From the NCBI GenBank assembly GCA_022925895.1, contig JAKSYS010000423.1, positions 1 to 53,840 on the forward strand: a DNA stretch of 53,840 nucleotides, in the 5' to 3' direction. This document shows positions 40,807 through 51,300 of this stretch, piece by piece. Numbering within the stretch: position 1 is the stretch's first letter; each line of letters begins with the position of its first letter. The notes under the pieces are model-generated. The model made no database searches. It saw only the letters and a list, made by a program, of their open reading frames with translations, and had not been told where the DNA came from. The position numbers were made by a program, and so were the translations under genes. The stretch is from Fragilaria crotonensis. Its lineage: Eukaryota > Bacillariophyta > Fragilariophyceae > Fragilariales > Fragilariaceae.

Positions 40807-42410
40807 ATGACAACTCCAACACGTCTCGAAGATGTCGACATATCTACACTCGTTGATATCGGTCTCCCTACCGACCTTCTCAATGCCATCACCACCGCGC
40901 AGCTCGATCTTGCTAGTATCTCCATCGAGAGGGAATCCATGGAAGCCGAACGCGCCGCCGAGAGGGTTCAAACTGCCATCAACTTCGAGACCGAGCGCGC
41001 GCTACCACGAACAGACGCATTCGGGGTCTCGAAGAAGCTCTTGGTGCCCTCGCAAGCGAAAGGCCTGACGCCGCCCCCTCTTCAGCCGACGAACTTCCTG
41101 CAGCAACTGGCACCTACGCGGACCTTGTCGGGACCTATCTTCCAGAAGATCGCTCTGATCTCGACCTGACTCACTCCATCATGCAGGTCGTTACCAAGGA
41201 CGAACGCATCCGTATGTCTGCCTCCGACAAGGCCAAGCTCTATGCGACTTTCGTAAAGGGCTCTTCCACCAAGTTTAAAGCCGCCTCCACCATCGTTGGG
41301 GTGGAAGAAATCTCCACAATCGAAAACGTCTCCTCCCTTGCTCAGCTACGCTTGGAACTACAGAAGCACATCACTGGGATTTCCGTTCATCCAGTCTTCC
41401 TCGTTCTCAAGTTCGATCACGAAGGCACTCTCATTGATCCCGACACTCCCGAGGGGACTCCGACGAATCTGCTCTCCGTCAACATCCTTCCTCCCATTGC
41501 CGAAGTCGAGCAAACCGTACGTTTCTACCATCGTCGCGGGTCCACCTTCAATCGTGACAATCTCGTATGGTCCTTTGAGGCTGTTCGCAACTCGTGCGAC
41601 AAGGATCTTCAAGCCATCCTTGATGCGCAAATGTTGAAGTATCCAGCCACAGAGCACTTCGGGCCTCTATACTACTACGAGCTCATTCGTCAGATGACTG
41701 ATGTCGATAGCAAGGCCATTCGAGCAATCACGCAGGAGCTGACGTCACTTAAGGTCGTCGATCAGGACGGGCAGTCCATCACCAAGACAAGCAGCATCAT
41801 CCGCTCCACTATCATTTGGCTCGAAATGGTATCCATGGTCCCTCCCGATATCGATGCCATTGTGCTCGAGATTCTCGAGACTTGTACGGTCCCCGACTTC
41901 CAACTGTTCCTCAAGACCCTCGTCACCAATGCCAGTCTCAATCAGAAGACATTGACTCACATTGACCTCCTTCTAGCCGCGGAGAATCACTATCGCACGC
42001 TCATCGTATGCAAGAAATGGGATGCCATTGGTCACCAAGGGTCATCCTTTCAAGCTCAACGACTACCCGCACGAACTAACGCGACAAGCTCACGCCCACG
42101 TGTCAACATGCCGCCGTGGAGCAGGACTGCACCTTTAGATGGAGAGCCGCACGAAAAGGTGTTCGAAACCACTTCTTTCAAGTGGTGTTCCATCTGCCAG
42201 CGCTGGTTCTTCGGGCATCGCGCTCATCTCACTAACGAGCACCAGTCTGGGTATCCGCCCCAAGGCCGTCGTCAAAATATCGCCACTCCTACGCCTGCTG
42301 CTCCTGTCGTTTCTCCTCCTTCACCTTCAGTCCACCTTGCCGCATCCCATTCGTCCGAGGCACCAGTACCATCCTCGCTCTCCCGTACCTACTTTACCGG
42401 GGGTCTCTGA
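40807..42410 (+). CDS. Copia gag protein (one frame change near 41000)
   Basis: Gag forms the particle that packages element RNA. It starts MTTPTRLEDVDISTLV at 40807 after a leader of about 325 bases. A helical region ESMEAERAAERVQTAI follows. The frame then changes near 41000 (into RGLEEALGALASERP, then DLVGTYLPEDRSDLDL) and continues open from the Met at 41181 to 42410. The C-terminal part has a zinc finger with pairs of Cys and His (KWCSICQRW...HRAHLTNEH), seen in diatom copia gag in place of a classic CCHC knuckle, by memory. The last codon before the UGA stop is followed at once by the pol frame. The internal frame change could be a mutation or error; it would disable gag in this copy. 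Confidence 0.8.
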
Positions 42411-45400
42411 ATGCTTGGCCGAGTGCTCTTACCCCTGGTTCTTAGAGCGCTCGTTGGCCATCCTCCTTCTACCACGGCGTTCCCAGCACCCAGCTATGGC
42501 GACTCATGTCTTACACAACCCATCCATCGGCAGCTTTTCGGTGCACCGACCTTCGACCCCACACCTCAAGTCACCGCCCTTCTGCAAAATCATCTCCTTT
42601 CGCCATCATCTCTCGGCCGCCTTCTTCGCACCGTCCTCCTTCGGTACCTTTTCTCCCGCCTATTCATCTGTCTTCGCATAGTGTCTCTACTCCCATCGTG
42701 CCTCCTCCATATCTTCTTCCCTTCTCCGCAAGGAACTCACACACCCATCGTCTCGCTCCCATCCTTCATCCCTCTTCATGTCGCTCCATCTGCTTCTCCT
42801 TCTGCTCCTTCCCCATCTTTCGTCTTTCCCCTTCGTCTCACCTCGGGCATGTCCTCTCTCCCTCTGGCTCTCAATGCGCACATCGCTCGCTCCGACTTTG
42901 ATCCTGATTTCGTGGCTGCGCTTCTCTCCCGCACTCCCGGCGCCGACGTTGTCGATATCATTCTCGACACTGGCTGCACCTTCTCCATAACGCCCGACAA
43001 ACGCGATTTCGTCACCTACGAACCCGCTCACGTTAGCCAGGTCCAGACCGTAAATGGCCCTACTGCTTTGGTGGGCACCGGTCTCGTTCGCTGGACTCTG
43101 ATCAGCGAGGACGGCCAAACAATGGATCTTCTTATCCCATGTCATCACGTCCCTGCCTCATCCGTTCGCCTGCTGTCACCCCAAGATTTCTGCCAGTTCC
43201 ATGGTTTCGATCGCTCTCAAGATCATTTCGGGGGAAATTCCAACTACTTTTGGATGCACGCTGATTCTCAGCGCACCCGCTTCCAGTGTCCCATTGACCC
43301 ACGGTCCAATCTCCCCGTCGCTCTTGCCAAAACTCCTTGCAATCCGGGGGGGTGCATTGCTCTTGAAAGCTCTACTCCTGAATCGCCGGGTCCTCCTTGC
43401 GCATCTTGCCAGCGTCACAGCCTCGTCAGTCTATCCGTCCTCGACGAAACCAATCAGAACATCACCGCCGCTCAAAAGGATCTCCTACTCTGGCACTTTC
43501 GTCTCGGCCATCTTGGCTTCTCGCACCTTCAACACTTGATGCGACCTCGAACAATCGAAGACCTCCGCTCGAAAATCAAGTCCGAGAAACCAATTGTCAT
43601 TGATCCATGCATTGTGCCCAAGAATCCGTCAACACGCACCTGCAAGCCACCACTCTGTGCATCATGCCAGATCGCTCGCGCCAAACGACGCCCAACTGAT
43701 GTCTCAACCACTGTCGTGCACCAAGAATCCATCCTCAAGGAAGAGAATCTCGCTCCTGGGTCGCGCGTGTCCATCGACCAATATGAATCAGCCGTACGTG
43801 GTCGTCTCGCCACCACAAAAGGACGCGAAGCTTTCGGCCATAAGTATGCGGGCGGTACCATCTTCTGCGATCACGCAAGCGGCTACATCCAATGCTTCCA
43901 TCAGGTGTCTCTACGGACTGCCGATACCCTCGTTTCAAAACGTGCATTTGAACGGTCTGCCAAGTCATGCGGCGTCAAGATAAAATCCTACCACGGTGAC
44001 AACGGCGTTTTCAAAGCAAAAGAATTCACAGACTCCATCACGCAGTCGGACCAAGAACTACAATTCTCAGGAGTCGGCGCTCATCATCAAAATGGAGTCG
44101 CCGAACGGGCCATTCGCACCGTAACCGAGAAGGCTCGCACGATGATGCAACACTCCTTCATCCACTGGCCTGACGAATTTCAGGTACAACTCTGGCCCTT
44201 TGCGTTGGACTATGCTTGCTGGCTTCACAACCACACTCCACACAACTCTCATGGTTGGGCCCCGCTCGAGCTGTTCTGTGGAACGCAGGTTGATTGTCAA
44301 CATTTACAGCGAGCTCGCGTCTGGGGGTGTCCTTCTTATGTTCTCAGCCCAACTCTACAAGATGGCAAGAAAATTCCGAAATGGGCACCAAGAGCGCGTC
44401 GTGGCCAATTTCTTGGTTTCAGCCAGACTCACTCTTCCATGATCGGTTTGATGCGAAATGTACAGACAGGCTCCATCACGCCCCAGTTTCACGTGGTCTT
44501 CGATGAACTCTTCTCTACCGTCCACAGTCTCGATGAAGACGACCCCACATGGGTCGAATTGTTCGTATCGGAGCGCGATTACTATGGCCCCGATGAAGAG
44601 GAAGAAGACGCCGATGCCATCGCCTTTCCAGATATCGATCCCTCCTGGCTTCCCATCTCCGAAATTCACCAGCATCCTACAGAGGAGTCCACAACCGCTA
44701 TCCCCACTGCCGTCATTGACAGTCGTACCGTACACCGAACAAGCACTGAAGCCACTATTGATGATAATCCTCCCCCTTCCGCGCCAATCGATGTCACAAT
44801 TTCAGAGAGCACTGACGATGGAGTCGACATCCAGAACGAAACCGCCAGATATGATAACCCTGACGAGGATCACATTCCACTCGAGACCCCACTTCGCTCC
44901 GCACGCGTTCGTCAGCCAAACCGAAGAGTCTTTGGTGACGAATGGACCAACCACACCGTCCAATTAACTCCGACATCTCGTACCATGCTCGGGCACATCA
45001 TTCCCAGTCTCACACACGATGACCTCTTCCTCCACTCCCTCGATTGGGACGCTCCGTTCTCCTCCGAGTATGGGTCTCTCCACAGCCTCAACCTCCTTCA
45101 CGTCGATCCTTTCACCAACGAAGTCGATTGGGTTCATCCATTTACCCTGGCAGCAAAAGCATCCAGTGCCGATACTCCTACCTTTCGTGAAATTCTGTTA
45201 CTGCCACCTGACGAAGTCGAACTCTGGTACGAGTCCATGGACATCGAGCTCCAGGCATTGCACAACAAGAAGACCATGACAGAAATCAATCGTGTCGACG
45301 TCCCACACGGCAAGCAAATCGTCAAATCCACCTGGGCCTTCAAGAAGAAGAGACGGCCAAATGGAGAAATGTACAAACGCAAATCACGTTTTTGTATTCG

Positions 45401-46763
45401 AGGGGATCTTCAGATACTCGACGACAACGACAGCACATTTTCTCCTGTGGTCGACTGGAGTACCGTTCGCCTGCTCTTCATCATCTGCGTCGCACTCGGA
45501 ATGAAGAGTCGAACCATCGACTTCAATTCGGCTTTCGTCCAGAGTGACTTGCCCGAACCCATCTATCTCGAGTTACCGCCCGGTTACGGCGTTGTCGGTG
45601 AAGACAAGGTCTATCGCGTCGACAAATCCCTCTACGGTGACGTACGCGCTGCCCGCCTCTGGTACAAGCACCTTACCATGGCACTCCTCACCAAGCTTGG
45701 ATTCGTCAAAAGCGAGATTGATTCCTGCTTATACCTCCGCGACAACTTGATTTTTGTCTTCTATGTTGATGATGGCATCATCATCAGTCCCAACGACGAT
45801 GCCATTTTGAGTTTCATTGACGAGCTTCGCGTATGCGGTTTCGATCTTGACATTGAAGCCGACTACGCTGGGTATTTGGGAGTTGACATCATCACACAAC
45901 CCGATGGCACGATCCTGATGGCGCAATCCGGCCTCATCGCTCGTATTCTTACCGACTTTGGTCTCAGCGATTCCGCGTCCTCGAAGGTCACTCCTGCTTC
46001 CGAAGTTCTTGGACCCTTTAAGGCAAGCCCTCCTTTTGACGAGCACTTCAACTATCGCTCTGTCCTGGGCAAAATCCTCTACGTCTCTTCCAATACTCGC
46101 TGCGAAATCACATTGGCAAATCATCAGTGTTCCAGGTTCTCGATCGATCCAAGGTCACCTCACGGAGTCGCACTCAAACGGATTGGACGATATCTACTCG
46201 GTACCCGCGACAAAGGCATGATCATAAAGCCTAGCAAGGACCTCACTCTCGACTGCTACGCCGACGCCGACTTCTGCGGTCTCTTCTCCACTTCGGATCC
46301 AGATGACCCAAAATCCGTCAAATCCCGCTCTGGTTATGTCATCACTCTAGGGAAGATTCCCGTATCTTGGGGAAGCAAATTGCAGACCGAGACCGCCCTT
46401 TCTACCATGGAGGCTGAATACATCTCCCTTTCCCAGGCCTTGCGCGTTCTCTTACCCCTTCGTATCATTCTCGAAGAAGTCTCCAGTCATCTTCATCTCA
46501 AGCCCGATCCACGTTCCGTAATCAAGTCCACCATCTTCGAAGATAACCAAGCCTGCCTCCTTCTGGCTACTTCTGATCCACCCAAGCTTACTCCGCGGTC
46601 AAAGAGCATCGCCGTCAAATACCATTGGTTCCGCGAACACCTTGAGCCGGGCGTGATCGACATCAAACCCATCGCTTCTGAAGACCAACTCGCAGACATC
46701 TTTACAAAACCACTGGCTGCGATCAGTTTTCTCAGGTTGCGCAAACGATTGCTCGGCTGGTAA
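42411..46763 (+). CDS. Copia pol polyprotein, 1450 aa
   Basis: Encodes protease, integrase, reverse transcriptase and RNase H for element replication. The aspartic protease DTG is at residue 186 (ILDTGCTFSI). The GAG-pre-integrase HHCC finger spans about 361-420 (WHFRLGHLGF..LCASCQIARAKR). Integrase acidic residues are in SIDQYE (about 456), HGDNGVF (about 530) and QNGVAERAIR (about 564). The RT begins near 970 (KSTWAFKKKRRPNG), with FYVDDGIII at 1117-1125. RNase H occupies about 1282-1440 (CYADADFCG, TMEAEYISL, EDNQACLLL, VKYHWFRE, DIFTKPL). Integrase before RT defines Ty1/copia. The frame is the same as gag and is separated only by UGA, suggesting readthrough. The first 145 residues are low-complexity Pro/Ser/Leu. 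The sequence is pyrimidine-rich on this strand, unlike the host genes nearby. Confidence 0.93.
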   Translation: MLGRVLLPLVLRALVGHPPSTTAFPAPSYGDSCLTQPIHRQLFGAPTFDPTPQVTALLQNHLLSPSSLGRLLRTVLLRYLFSRLFICLRIVSLLPSCLLHIFFPSPQGTHTPIVSLPSFIPLHVAPSASPSAPSPSFVFPLRLTSGMSSLPLALNAHIARSDFDPDFVAALLSRTPGADVVDIILDTGCTFSITPDKRDFVTYEPAHVSQVQTVNGPTALVGTGLVRWTLISEDGQTMDLLIPCHHVPASSVRLLSPQDFCQFHGFDRSQDHFGGNSNYFWMHADSQRTRFQCPIDPRSNLPVALAKTPCNPGGCIALESSTPESPGPPCASCQRHSLVSLSVLDETNQNITAAQKDLLLWHFRLGHLGFSHLQHLMRPRTIEDLRSKIKSEKPIVIDPCIVPKNPSTRTCKPPLCASCQIARAKRRPTDVSTTVVHQESILKEENLAPGSRVSIDQYESAVRGRLATTKGREAFGHKYAGGTIFCDHASGYIQCFHQVSLRTADTLVSKRAFERSAKSCGVKIKSYHGDNGVFKAKEFTDSITQSDQELQFSGVGAHHQNGVAERAIRTVTEKARTMMQHSFIHWPDEFQVQLWPFALDYACWLHNHTPHNSHGWAPLELFCGTQVDCQHLQRARVWGCPSYVLSPTLQDGKKIPKWAPRARRGQFLGFSQTHSSMIGLMRNVQTGSITPQFHVVFDELFSTVHSLDEDDPTWVELFVSERDYYGPDEEEEDADAIAFPDIDPSWLPISEIHQHPTEESTTAIPTAVIDSRTVHRTSTEATIDDNPPPSAPIDVTISESTDDGVDIQNETARYDNPDEDHIPLETPLRSARVRQPNRRVFGDEWTNHTVQLTPTSRTMLGHIIPSLTHDDLFLHSLDWDAPFSSEYGSLHSLNLLHVDPFTNEVDWVHPFTLAAKASSADTPTFREILLLPPDEVELWYESMDIELQALHNKKTMTEINRVDVPHGKQIVKSTWAFKKKRRPNGEMYKRKSRFCIRGDLQILDDNDSTFSPVVDWSTVRLLFIICVALGMKSRTIDFNSAFVQSDLPEPIYLELPPGYGVVGEDKVYRVDKSLYGDVRAARLWYKHLTMALLTKLGFVKSEIDSCLYLRDNLIFVFYVDDGIIISPNDDAILSFIDELRVCGFDLDIEADYAGYLGVDIITQPDGTILMAQSGLIARILTDFGLSDSASSKVTPASEVLGPFKASPPFDEHFNYRSVLGKILYVSSNTRCEITLANHQCSRFSIDPRSPHGVALKRIGRYLLGTRDKGMIIKPSKDLTLDCYADADFCGLFSTSDPDDPKSVKSRSGYVITLGKIPVSWGSKLQTETALSTMEAEYISLSQALRVLLPLRIILEEVSSHLHLKPDPRSVIKSTIFEDNQACLLLATSDPPKLTPRSKSIAVKYHWFREHLEPGVIDIKPIASEDQLADIFTKPLAAISFLRLRKRLLGW

Positions 46764-46792
46764 TAGTTCTTCGCCCATCAGTCATTCTTCCG

Positions 46793-46806
46793 AAAAACAG
46801 GGGGAG
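46793..46806 (+). other. Polypurine tract AAAAACAGGGGGAG
   Basis: Purine run directly before the 3' LTR, the expected primer site for plus-strand DNA synthesis. Confidence 0.75.
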
Positions 46807-47183
46807 TGTGGAAGTACGAAACGTCTTGCCTTAGGAGCATACGTCACGTACCTTCCATCATGTTTTTACGTTTCATTCTTATTTTCAAACCGATTTCTAA
46901 ACTATGCAAATGTGTCAGTTGGCACTTTGCACAGTTGGATCGTATCACAATAATTCAATAACATGACATGCAAATCCCTTTCATCGAACTCGATCCAACT
47001 ACCGATCACCACGTCGCCCATATTCATGATCGACCATGTACAATAATCCTGCTATTGCCGTAGCATCTGCGTCGCGTGCATATACCGCTCAGTGCTATCA
47101 TTCACACTTCGGATATCTAACTGCCCTTTACTAAGACGTTTCACGACTAAGCTACGGTCTAACGCAGAATACACCATTTCACA
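46807..47183 (+). repeat. 3' LTR of the intact copia element
   Basis: 377 bases. Differs from the 5' LTR only near 46936-46944. Confidence 0.93.
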
Positions 47184-48179
47184 ACATTAGCAAATGGAAA
47201 CGACGACAAAAGCAGTCATTTAGATATCGACGACGATGGCTTGCAGGAAGGTTGGGTCCAGTTGCATTCGAAGCGCGACAGGAAGGTGTAGATCAGACGA
47301 TCCAGAAATGTGGCACAGGCAGCAACAGGAAGTCTACAACCACACCACTGTGACCAACCCTCCACTGAGCTTCCCCGGAATAACACTGATTATTTCAAAA
47401 GAGTATTGGGATGATCGATTCGCCGAAGAAGAGAGTGAACAATTGGTTGGTGACCTACGACGACGTTAAAGATCAACTTGCTCCTACCTGACCCCGAGTC
47501 GAAGATATTGGTAGTCGGATGCGGCAACTCGACGTTTTCGGAGGAAGTCTACGATGCAGGGTTCCATAACCTGTGGAATATCGATTTTCCGACGTTGTAA
47601 TTGAGGCCATGCGACCAAATATCGAGTCTCGAGACCGGACATGAAGTGGATTGTACGTATACAGTTCTAAGGTGGAGCCCTTGTCCTGAAAACCCCTCGT
47701 CGCCGTATTTGATATTTGATTACACTCACTTCCTCATCACAAAACGCCTCTTTATCTACTTCTAACTTAAGGTCATGGATATGACCGACATGAGCGAATT
47801 GGAGGATGAATCTTTCGACGTTGTGCTGGACAAGGCAGCCATGGATGCGCTTTTGTCGGCCGAGGGCGATGTGTGGCACCCTGATCCCACCCTGGTGATT
47901 TTGGCACACCGCATGTGTCAACACATCGCTCGCATCCTAGCACGGCAACATGGTCATCATTTGCAGATTTCCTTTGCGCAACCTCATTTTAGGAAAAAAT
48001 ATTTGCTGGGATGGCATTATTACGATAGTCATCCCGACGAACGGAAGATTGTGGTGGATACGCCGAATCTGGAAGATTATAGCCATGAATATGGGTGGAC
48101 ATTTCGATACGAAGCTATCCAAGAGAATCGTGGCTGTTTTCATCACTACCTGTACATCATGACAAAGGATACGAGATAG
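47184..48179 (+). pseudogene. eEF1A-lysine-methyltransferase-like (METTL13/EEF1AKMT4 family) gene, split and frameshifted
   Basis: SAM-dependent methyltransferase family that modifies lysines such as those of eEF1A. Continuing from the five codons at 40086, the frame reads ANGNDDKSSHLDIDDDG and stops near 47293. Successive frames then give ISKEYWDDRFAEEES (family start YWdeRF), NNWLVTYDDVKDQL, SKILVVGCGNSTFSEEVYDA (SAM-binding glycine motif), SDVVIEAMRPNIES and MKWI, with changes near 47290, 47437, 47490, 47597 and 47630. An intron at 47653-47771 (GTACGT...TTAAG) joins exactly to VMDMTDMSELEDESFDVVLDKAAMDALL. The last exon is clean to the stop and includes SFAQPHFRKKYLLGW. The gene is split by the copia element and its first exon is broken, so it is almost surely inactive. 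Confidence 0.8.
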
Positions 48180-48329
48180 CATATTCTCACTCTGACGACC
48201 TCAAATTCGAACCCATTGATTTCTCAGAGTGGTCTTGAAACCTGGTATTTCTATCTTGCCCTCCTCTAGGCTTTCAGCAGATGGGATCGGATGATAGCCG
48301 TCGGTTCTGGTTCATAGATGTACTTGTAT
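48180..48329. other. Short spacer between the methyltransferase remnant and the piggyBac-like element
   Basis: 150 bases with no feature, ending next to CTAG at 48330-48333. Confidence 0.4.
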
Positions 48330-48333
48330 CTAG

Positions 48334-51300
48334 TGTCTAAACGCCCGCTGTCGTTAATTAAAGATGGTCCACTGGTGAAATCTTTAATTAAAGATCAGTT
48401 TTGGCCCTTACTCAACTTCTTCATTTTTCATTTTTCACCAAAATTGAGACGGCCAATGTGTTTTCCATTGAATTAAACCCTGTGGGCCAAATGGGTGCTT
48501 CTTAGTTAGCGACAGTTCCTGAATAATGCTTTAGAAAGCAAAACTGGAGCCCATTTTCGGTGAGTTTTTGGGGTCGAAAAATAACACGTTTTGAGTACAT
48601 GCCTACGCAGCCTACACAGGGTCAGGTCCGTCGAGGCCTCAATTGACTCATCAAGTTCATCATCTTCCACTCGGATTGAGCCAAAACACAGAGTTACAAT
48701 TGCATTGATACGCTTTTATAGAAGAGGGTTGTTACTTCGGTACATATCCAGTTTTCATTCTTTCGTGAGTGATTCCAAGGCCATTGAGCCTCATCCAGAA
48801 AGAAAAAAATCCTTGTCTGACGAGCGCCACTATTTCTTTGACACCGCAATTCTTGATTCCGTGCTGTGATCAGCGTGTTGTTGACCATGCCACTTCAACC
48901 CAACGACCAAAGAGTTGTTGCTGGTGCTTGTGTTGAAACGAAGGCCATGTTTGTGACGGCCATGGCTGAGTGCAGTCGTCGCTTTGGCACCAACGCGAAG
49001 ACAAAAGTAGTCCCAGGAGTTGTTGTGTCAGTCAGCCATGAAAGTCCTCCTGGCCGAGCCCGTGCTACTACATTCATAATTGCAAATTATTACTTCGGTC
49101 CGAATGATGTGAAACAAGGTAAGGTGAATATTCGAAGCGTCGCGGCTGTCGAATGTTCCCAGTTGCATGAGGAGCTCAAAGAAATTCTGCGTCAACGTGA
49201 ATCACCAATCAACAATATTGCGGTGTCACCTCCAGCTGCCAATGCCCCGAACATAATGGCACATCAACCGTCACAAGCAGCAGCAAGAGGAGATGACGGC
49301 AGCAGTGCTACTACTCCTACTACTGCAAGCAGTATCAGGACACCACCAGGAACAACAACAACAACAACTACAACACCGGCAGCTGATGTTCGCACCACCA
49401 ACGATGACGAAGGTAGTCCCACACCTTTGATTTTTCATGAGACTGAATGGTTTGAAGCAGATCCGACAGTATTGGAACAAGACATGAATGGTCCAGTAGT
49501 CCGAAGGTTGTGGTCAATTCGAGATCATCGCACTGGTACCTTGTTGGAACAAGATTGCGATGAAGGTACATTGATGACACGACTCGACTATTTTCTGTGC
49601 ATGTTTCCTCCGCAAGCACTTCTGTCCATTGTCCGGTTGACAACTCGACAACTTACTCTTTTATCAAAACCAGCAACATCGAAAGGTGAGATTGTGAAGT
49701 TCTTTGGAGTGATTGTTTTGATAACTAAGTTCGAATTCGATGATCGTCGAAGTCTCTGGGCAACAACGGCGACGTCGAAATATATTCCGGCGCCATTGTT
49801 TGGAAAGATGATGTCACGCAATCGCTTTGATGATTTATGGCGATGTATTCGATTCAGTGATCAGCCATCAGTTCGTTCTACTGACATGACGGCAGAACAG
49901 TATCGTTGGAAACTTGTCGATGATTTTGTAAGGGAGTTCAATGATCATCGAGCATCAACATTTTCTCCATCGGAGAGAATTTGTGTTGATGAGTCTATCT
50001 CTCGCTGGTACGGAAAGGGAGGCCATTGGATAAACCATGGGCTGCCCATGTACGTTGCTATCGATCGCAAGCCCGAAAATGGATGCGAGATTCAGTGTGC
50101 ATCCTGTGGACAAAGTGGTGTCATGATTCGATTGAAGCTTGTAAAGACAGCCGAGGAGGAAGCTCGCCACATTTCATTGATGGATGAAGCTGCATCCGGT
50201 GAAGTCATGTCTGATCAAGGACTCTTACATGGGGCGAAGGTGATGAGAGACCTACTCATGCCATGGATGCATTCCGACAGAATTGTATGCGGTGATTCGT
50301 ACTTTGCTTCGGTTCCAGCGGCAACGATGATGATGAGGTATGGAATGCGATTTATTGGGGTAGTGAAATCTGCGACTCGACAATATCCTATGGCTTTCCT
50401 ATCACAAGTTGAATTGAACAATCGTGGCGACCGAAAAGGGATGGTGACAAGAGGTGGAGATACTGCTGGCGATCCGAAATTGCTGGCTTTTGTCTGGATG
50501 GATCGACAGAGACGATATTTCATTGCAACGTGTTGTTCGCTTGCTGAGGGGAGTCCGTACAAGCGACAGCGATGGAGACAGCTTGATGATTCATTGGAGG
50601 AGGACGAACATGCCGATCCGCAGCGTGTGGATTTAGTGGTGCCTCAGCCAAAAGCAGCCGAAACTTACTATGAGACATGTGCTATGATCGATCGTCACAA
50701 TCGACATCGACAGGATACGCTTGGAATTGAGAACAAGCTTGTCACACAAAGTTGGTCGATGCGGGTCAACTTGACTATTCTTTCGATGATAGTGGTTGAC
50801 ACTTGGCTTGCATACAAACAATGCAGGAGCGAGCAGGTGGAGAATCAGAAGAGTTTCTACACATTGCTGGCAGAAGAACTCATAGATAACAGATTGGATG
50901 CGGTGAATCCTCGAGATCGCTTTTCGACGCCAAGGAGGGAAGAGTTTGCACAATTGATTTATGACCGAACCGGCGATCCCAGAGCTGGAGTATCAGCTCA
51001 CCTCACCCCAACAAAGAGAAAGAAGCAAACGGCTATGGGGGAGATCACTTCGTTTAGTCTTCAGGGCCGATGCCGAGTCTGCAAGTCTCTGACGACGTTC
51101 ATCTGCTCATTGTGCGAAGATCAATTGGAGTGCATGACCACAATTTGGATTTGTCATACCAAGAAAGGAAAACTGTGCTTTCCCACTCACCTGGAGTCAT
51201 GCCATGGTGAATAATTAATAGGTTTCAATTGTTACTTTATGATTGTTATGCTTGATGTGTGATGATATTGACGACGGCAATTGGCCATTGTTGATGTCGA

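Larger units (their letters stand above)
40103..47183 (+). mobile_element. Ty1/copia retrotransposon, nearly intact, 7.08 kb
   Basis: LTRs at 40103-40481 (379 bp) and 46807-47183 (377 bp) start TGTGGAAG, end TTTCACA and differ only in one short patch (CAGTTTAGTTTCG against CAGTTGGATCG). A perfect 5-bp duplication, ACATT, flanks the element. A primer-binding site abuts the 5' LTR and a polypurine tract the 3' LTR. Gag (with one frame change near 41000) is followed directly by a 1450-residue pol frame with protease, integrase, RT and RNase H in copia order. The element lies in sense orientation inside the start of a host methyltransferase gene. Near-identical LTRs indicate a young insertion. 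Confidence 0.95.

Noticed and set aside
42139-42901. Long open frames in the two other forward frames across the gag-pol junction
   Set aside because: The region is pyrimidine-rich and therefore stop-poor in all forward frames; residues are Pro/Ser/Leu/His-rich without motifs. The gag and pol frame is the one linking known domains.
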